Source: Chloroflexota bacterium
Lineage (GTDB): Bacteria > Chloroflexota > Anaerolineae > Promineifilales > Promineifilaceae
Reading direction: 5' to 3'
DNA: 36,879 nucleotides
Assembly: GCA_018004935.1 (NCBI GenBank)
Contig: JAGNBF010000079.1
Coordinates: 1 to 36,879 of the forward strand
Position numbers and translations under genes: made by a program. Of this stretch, positions 32,668 to 36,879 are shown one piece after another. The notes beneath the pieces are model-generated. The model worked only from the letters and a program-made list of their open reading frames with translations. It was not told the origin of the DNA and searched no databases. Position 1 is the first letter of the stretch. Each line of letters opens with the position of its first letter.

Positions 32668-35385
32668 ATGTTTTCAGATGGATTTTTGTTATTGAAGAAG
32701 CAGTATATGCGATTTATCTGGTTGCTATTCTGCTTATTCCTGGTCATATTTGGAGTAAGCGTGCCGGAGCCGTCCGCGGCCGCAACATCTGACCTTAGCC
32801 AACTGAGCCAACACCTCTGGTCAGATGTCAATCAGACTGATATCGTTCTTCAAGGTGAACGGCGCATCATTCCTGATCACTACCGTACCCTGGCTTTAGA
32901 TGAAAGCACCCTCAAAGCCATTCTGGCCACCGCACCAATGGAATTTAGCGCGGCCGCGACCCCTTCAGAAATCTGGCTTCCCTTGCCAGACGGCAACATG
33001 GAACGTTTCCACTTTGTCGAATCCCCTATCATGGAACCTGGCCTGCAAGCCAAATACCCCGAAATTAAATCCTACGTCGCCCGAGGCATAGACGACCCTA
33101 CCGCCTATTCCCGTTTTGGTTGGACCTACAAAGGATTTCATGGCATCATCTTCTCGGACCAACACCCCACCGTTTTCATTGATGCGTACAGTATCAATGA
33201 CACAATTCACTACATCAGCTACTTTCGCACGGACTACAGCCGTGCCTTTGCCGAACCCTTCGTGCAACAAGAACCACTTGTAGACCCCGAAATTGCCGCT
33301 CAAATCGCCGACATCATTGCCAGTGGGCAACAGCCCCTCATTGGGGAACAACTACGCACCTACCGTCTGGCCCTCGCCGCCACCGGTGAATACTCCACCT
33401 TTCATGGTGGCACCAAACCCCTTGTCCTTTCCGAGATGGTCATTGCCATGAATCGGGTCAATGGTGTTTATGAACAAGATACTGCTGTACGGATGGTACT
33501 CATTGCCAATAACGATGCCATCATTTACCTCAATGGTGCGAGTGACCCATACACCAATAACAATGGCAGTACCATGTTAGGCCAAAATCAATCTAACCTG
33601 GATACTGTTATCGGTACGGCTAACTACGATATTGGTCATGTTTTTAGTACCGGTGGTGGTGGGGTGGCTTATTTAGGTGTTCCCTGTCGGGCTGGCTGGA
33701 AAGCGGGAGGCGTTACAGGCCTCTCCAGCCCAAGCGGGGATCCCTTCTATATTGACTATGTGGCTCATGAGATGGGGCATCAATTTGGGGCCAATCACAC
33801 CTTCAATGGCAATGCAGGCTCTTGCGCCGGGGGTAATCGTAACGCTTCTACCGCCTACGAACCTGGCAGTGGGACGACGATCATGGCTTATGCCGGTATT
33901 TGTAGTCCCCAGGATATTCAAAACAACAGTGACGACCATTTCCACACCCACAGCATCCAGGAAATCGTCGCTTACACAACGGCTGGCAGTGGTAATACTT
34001 GCCCGGTAACAACAAGCACAGGTAATAATGCTCCCACCGCCGAAGCGGGTACGGGCGGTTTCACCATCCCGATCAACACCCCCTTTATTCTTACCGGCTC
34101 TGCTACCGATCCCAACAGTAACGATGTTTTAAGCTATAACTGGGAAGAATATGATTTAGGTTCGGCAGGCCATCCGAATAGCCCGGTAGGTAACGCCCCT
34201 ATTTTCCGTTCGTTCCCCTCTGTCTTTCAACCGTTCCGTTACTTCCCCAGAATTTCCGACATCGTCAACAATACCCAGACTATGGGAGAAATTCTGCCCA
34301 GCTATACACGTAGCCTTAATTTCCGCCTGACCGTACGCGACAACAATCAATATCCCAGTGCGGGCGGTGTTCACTACGATCTTATCACCTTTAGTGTCAC
34401 CAATCAGGCTGGTCCCTTCCTCGTGACCGCTCCCAACACCGCAATTGTCTGGGATGCAGGCTTTTCAGAAGCGATCTCATGGAATGTTGCGAATACAACA
34501 GCCGCCCCCGTGAGTTGCGCCAATGTAGACATTAACCTGTCAACCGATGGGGGGTATACCTATCCGATTACGCTGGCTACCAATACCCCCAATGATGGTA
34601 CAGAGATGATAACGGTACCCAATAATGTTACGGCTCAGGCCCGTGTCATGGTGAAGTGTGCCACTAATGTCTTCTTTGACATTTCAAATGTCAATTTTAC
34701 CATCCAAAATCTCACACCATATGCTGACCTGGACCTTAGCAAGACAGTGACCCCCGCAGGGCCAGTAGCCCCTGGTACACCACTGACGTATACCATTGTT
34801 GTGACCAATGCAGGCACGCTGGCCGCCAGTACCACAATTACCGATACGTTCCCGATGGGTGTCGTGAACCCGGTGTGTAATAGCGTGCCTGGCGATATTA
34901 ATACAACGGTCAACATCGCGGCCGCGAGCCTCACCACCTTCAACTGTACCGCCCAGGTCGCAAGCGACATCAGCATTGATCTGAGCAAAACGGTAGACCA
35001 AACAGTAGTCAACGCTGGCGATACCGTGACCTACACTATCGTTGTCACCAATACCAGCCCCACCTATACCCTCACCGATGTTGTGGTCAGCGACCCGAAT
35101 GTGTCTGGCTGTAGTCCCGTATTGAGCACGCCTATCACATTGGCTCCATTGGCTTCCCAAACCTATATCTGCCCCAATGTGGTTATTAACGCCACAACCA
35201 CGAACACCGCCACCGTGACCGGTCACTTCATCATTATCAATGAGGCCACGGCCTCAGCACCGCAAGACACGGGCGGCCCAGTGAGCGATAACGCCCTTAG
35301 TGATGTCACCGTGACCGCCTCTGATTCTGTCACGGTTACGACTGAAAATCAGATCATCTTCATCCCGCTTCTCTTCCGGGATTAG
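32668..35385 (+). CDS. Secreted metzincin metalloprotease with two DUF11 domains
   Basis: A 905-residue exported protease. ATG 32668 follows AAGGAG by five nt. A signal peptide (MRFIWLLFCLFLVIFGVSV core) precedes a propeptide-like region to about 230. The reprolysin/M12-type catalytic domain holds HEMGHQFGANH (367-377), the HExxHxxGxxH zinc site with three His ligands and catalytic E368, and a downstream GTTIMAYAGIC Met-turn. A PKD-like region (about 455-560) and two DUF11 domains (about 690-770 and 773-865; DLDLSKTVTPAGP and ISIDLSKTVDQTV, each with TYTIVVTN) follow, probably as a stalk or cell-wall spacer. It ends IIFIPLLFRD, a hydrophobic-basic tail. Three GCGGCCGC sites. It may degrade protein substrates in the environment. 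Confidence 0.9.
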   Translation: MFSDGFLLLKKQYMRFIWLLFCLFLVIFGVSVPEPSAAATSDLSQLSQHLWSDVNQTDIVLQGERRIIPDHYRTLALDESTLKAILATAPMEFSAAATPSEIWLPLPDGNMERFHFVESPIMEPGLQAKYPEIKSYVARGIDDPTAYSRFGWTYKGFHGIIFSDQHPTVFIDAYSINDTIHYISYFRTDYSRAFAEPFVQQEPLVDPEIAAQIADIIASGQQPLIGEQLRTYRLALAATGEYSTFHGGTKPLVLSEMVIAMNRVNGVYEQDTAVRMVLIANNDAIIYLNGASDPYTNNNGSTMLGQNQSNLDTVIGTANYDIGHVFSTGGGGVAYLGVPCRAGWKAGGVTGLSSPSGDPFYIDYVAHEMGHQFGANHTFNGNAGSCAGGNRNASTAYEPGSGTTIMAYAGICSPQDIQNNSDDHFHTHSIQEIVAYTTAGSGNTCPVTTSTGNNAPTAEAGTGGFTIPINTPFILTGSATDPNSNDVLSYNWEEYDLGSAGHPNSPVGNAPIFRSFPSVFQPFRYFPRISDIVNNTQTMGEILPSYTRSLNFRLTVRDNNQYPSAGGVHYDLITFSVTNQAGPFLVTAPNTAIVWDAGFSEAISWNVANTTAAPVSCANVDINLSTDGGYTYPITLATNTPNDGTEMITVPNNVTAQARVMVKCATNVFFDISNVNFTIQNLTPYADLDLSKTVTPAGPVAPGTPLTYTIVVTNAGTLAASTTITDTFPMGVVNPVCNSVPGDINTTVNIAAASLTTFNCTAQVASDISIDLSKTVDQTVVNAGDTVTYTIVVTNTSPTYTLTDVVVSDPNVSGCSPVLSTPITLAPLASQTYICPNVVINATTTNTATVTGHFIIINEATASAPQDTGGPVSDNALSDVTVTASDSVTVTTENQIIFIPLLFRD

Positions 35386-35638
35386 CTTATCTTTCAGGCA
35401 GACCTGATAAGTTTCAAAAACCTGCCAGCCCCTCACCCTGGCCCTCTCCCCAGGGAGAGGGAACTAACTCCCCTCTCCCGCTTCGGGAGAGGGGGCGGGG
35501 GTGAGGGTCAGCGGTTTCATCTTCTCATTCCCCGCTCGGCGTCGTGTAGGACGCCGAGCGTCCCAGAGGGAATTCCCACGCTTGGCGTGGGAATAAGTTG
35601 TGACACCTGAATAGTTACAAAAAAATAGTCAGGTAATA

Positions 35639-35765
35639 GGGTTTCCCCCACTCCTAACCCCGCCCCCAGGGCGGGGAACTTTCTCCTGTGCCGGTTATCG
35701 AGCGCGGCCGCGCTCGATAACCAGCACGCCTGGTGTTTCCCCTTCCCGCCGGAAATCGCAGGAGT
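35639..35765 (-). repeat. Variable-palindrome element centred on GCGGCCGC
   Basis: CCACTCCTAACCCCGCCC and CAGGGCGGGGAACTTTCTCC lead to a perfect 30-bp palindrome at 35693-35722 (arm GGTTATCGAGCGC), whose centre is the only non-coding GCGGCCGC (35704-35711) of the window. CCCCTTCCCGCCGG follows. Same frame as the copies above. Confidence 0.75.
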
Positions 35766-35811
35766 TCCCCATGAGCGGGCGCTCACCAAATGGAATGAAA
35801 ATAGTGAGTAG

Positions 35812-35861
35812 GCGAGTAGCGAGTGGGCGAGTAAGCGTTTACTCGCCCACTCGCTACTCGC
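35812..35861. repeat. Perfect 23-bp hairpin
   Basis: Arms 35812-35834 and 35839-35861 around GCGT, built from GCGAGTAGCGAGTGGGCGAG units. It lies between two copies of a unit starting GGAGTTCCCCATG and containing GGAATGAAAATA. Confidence 0.85.
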
Positions 35862-35880
35862 CACTCGCAACTTATTTTCT

Positions 35881-36000
35881 CAGGAGTTCCCCATGGGCCA
35901 ACGGCGCACCAAGAGGAATGAAAATAACGCCACCATTTTCATCCCCATCCGTGTTCTTTCCTATCCGTGTTTCCACCATCCGTGGCTATTTTCGCAGGAG
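35881..36000 (-). repeat. 120-bp inverted repeat, right copy
   Basis: CAGGAGTTCCCCATGGGCCA to GGCTATTTTCGCAGGAG. Complementary to 32195-32315 with scattered differences; the separation is about 3.6 kb. Confidence 0.8.
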
Positions 36001-36137
36001 AATGGGCGAATCAACTCATTCCCCGATTAATCATTTAATCAACAATCGCCCCCGATTTTGCCCGCCTTAAAAAATTCCCCATCCTGGTAGGGGTGGGGCA
36101 CTCCGAGTATGCAATCGCATCAGGTCTGCTCCTACCC

Positions 36138-36166
36138 TTGACAACAACCGGTCGCTGGGGTACTAT
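36138..36166 (+). promoter_or_regulatory. Promoter of the first tRNA-Ala gene
   Basis: TTGACA (36138-36143), 17-nt spacer, TACTAT (36161-36166), 13 nt before the mature 5' end. The strongest promoter match in the window. Confidence 0.75.
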
Positions 36167-36179
36167 TCTCGACGCTTCT

Positions 36180-36252
<73 letters not shown>

Positions 36253-36304
36253 TTGCACTTTACAATTGAAAATGAAAGGCTACGAACAGGAGTAGTAAGC
36301 GAAG

Positions 36305-36482
36305 AAAGTAAACAGTGACCAGTGAACAGTGGTGACTGTTGGTAGAGAGTGGGGTCAGCGGCTGAAAGCCTCACGGAATATGCTGAACTCGCCTGGGAGC
36401 CGCATTGGTGAAAGCCAGTGAACCGTTAGCAGTAAACAGTGAACCGTAACACACTGTTGACTGTCACTGTTTACTGTTCATT
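36305..36482 (+). repeat. CAGTGAACAGT minisatellite-like repeats inside the T-box
   Basis: Two clusters, 36305-36342 and 36417-36482, of AGTAAACAGTGA, CAGTGAACAGT and inverse ACTGTTTACTGTTCA. They fall in the upper part of stem I and between stem I and the stem II/III-like part, where extra sequence is tolerated. Confidence 0.65.
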
Positions 36483-36582
36483 TCTAGCCCGTGCCGGGTT
36501 GCACACGTTATGTGCCTTAAGTGGGTGGTAAAAACTGGTCAACCACAATGAATGTGGTAAAATTCCAGTCGTTCACAAAGAC

Positions 36583-36655
<73 letters not shown>

Positions 36656-36689
36656 TCATCATACACCACCAAACAGAGTGGTACCGCGG

Positions 36690-36735
36690 AACCCTTCCGT
36701 CTCTGAGTGAGATGGAAGGGTTTTTTGTTTTTCAA
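36690..36735 (+). terminator. T-box terminator hairpin
   Basis: AACCCTTCC..TCTC pairs with GAGA..GGAAGGGTT around a short loop, followed by a T6 run. It overlaps the antiterminator GTGGTACCGCGG and would also terminate the second tRNA gene. Confidence 0.85.
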
Positions 36736-36808
36736 TTGGTGTATTCGTCTATTAGCTCACGGTTCGGTCAGATTTAGGCTAGTTTAGAAAATGCGGTAAG
36801 GTTCCTGT

Positions 36809-36879
36809 ATGACAACAGAAAACCCTACCATAACCATAGAACGAGTGGACGATATACCCTTACTTGTGGCACAAGCCAA
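36809..36879 (+). CDS. Start of an IS1634-type transposase, cut by the window edge
   Basis: The first 23 residues, MTTENPTITIERVDDIPLLV and AQA. The ERVDDIPLL segment resembles the N-terminus of DUF4277 domains found in IS1634-family (IS4 superfamily) DDE transposases. The start codon is ATG at 36809; AAGG lies near but spacing is uncertain. The remaining protein and right terminus are outside the window, and I cannot fix the left terminus. An insertion here would explain why no leucine gene follows the T-box. Confidence 0.55.
   Translation, partial: MTTENPTITIERVDDIPLLVAQA

Larger units (their letters stand above)
309..35711. repeat. Highly iterated palindrome GCGGCCGC, 49 copies
   Basis: Exact 8-mers counted by eye, starts listed in the findings. 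Composition predicts fewer than one copy. 48 of 49 lie within called genes, on average one per 600 bp of coding DNA against one in about 8.7 kb of non-coding DNA. Most extend to C/T-GCGGCCGC-G/A. Confidence 0.95.
35386..36179. other. Non-coding repeat cluster between the protease and tRNA genes
   Basis: Holds hairpins CGCTCGGCGTC/GACGCCGAGCG (35532-35559) and ATTCCCACGC/GCGTGGGAAT (35571-35592), a variable-palindrome copy, a 23-bp perfect hairpin, the right 120-bp inverted repeat and a further palindrome-family fragment (36040-36118) ending GAGTATGCAATCGCAT. The last 45 nt hold the tRNA promoter. Confidence 0.65.

Noticed and set aside
34684-35226. 180-codon reverse frame inside the metalloprotease
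   Set aside because: Mirror of the DUF11 repeats; His/Gly/Arg-rich with no family likeness.

Overview
The window looks like a chromosomal stretch of a Chloroflexota bacterium, probably an Anaerolineae-like lineage (moderate confidence). This is inferred from gene content and not from a marker gene: a CpaE-type receiver/ParA protein followed by cpaF, tadB and tadC; an NDUFA9-like SDR; a DUF11-bearing metzincin; a CVPU-type SelW homologue; and intergenic DNA dense in small repeats. Base composition is roughly half GC. About 28 protein genes fill three quarters of the sequence; the rest is almost entirely repeat DNA.

Layout. 0.2-3.6 kb (minus): prmC, then a sulfate-activation pair, a Sat-APS kinase fusion followed by a stand-alone cysC. 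3.6-6.3 kb: repeat-rich DNA holding one small lipoprotein gene, then a secreted four-repeat protein with a strong terminator. 8.0-14.1 kb (minus): a five-gene polysaccharide operon (three GT4 glycosyltransferases, a Wzx-like flippase, a pyruvyl-transferase-family protein) with several start/stop overlaps and a candidate leaderless promoter. 14.8-18.3 kb: an SDR, asnS and a GNAT protein. 18.6-25.5 kb (plus): a DegU/DegS-like two-component pair, then a Tad secretion core (cpaE/tadZ, cpaF/tadA, tadB, tadC) with no pilin in sight. 25.8-27.1 kb: comF and long-form hpf. 27.8-32.2 kb: a nucleotidyltransferase-like protein, a low-molecular-weight phosphatase, an HNH nuclease, a degenerate 3-hydroxyacyl-CoA dehydrogenase, an eight-ligand zinc miniprotein and a SelW-like selenoprotein. 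32.7-35.4 kb: a large secreted metalloprotease. 36.2-36.9 kb: two tRNA-Ala genes, a T-box leader apparently split by one of them, and the start of an IS1634-type transposase.

The most notable signals are: (1) the 8-bp palindrome GCGGCCGC, 49 times by eye, 48 of them inside genes, resembling cyanobacterial HIP1 with a different sequence; (2) an in-frame TGA in a CxxU motif with a bacterial-type SECIS hairpin just downstream, which ordinary ORF calling truncates; (3) a leucine-type T-box riboswitch whose antiterminator is interrupted by about 150 bp carrying a tRNA-Ala gene; (4) several families of small terminal-inverted-repeat elements, including one with an unoccupied copy of its target in the same window and one whose central palindrome changes sequence from copy to copy while remaining a palindrome.
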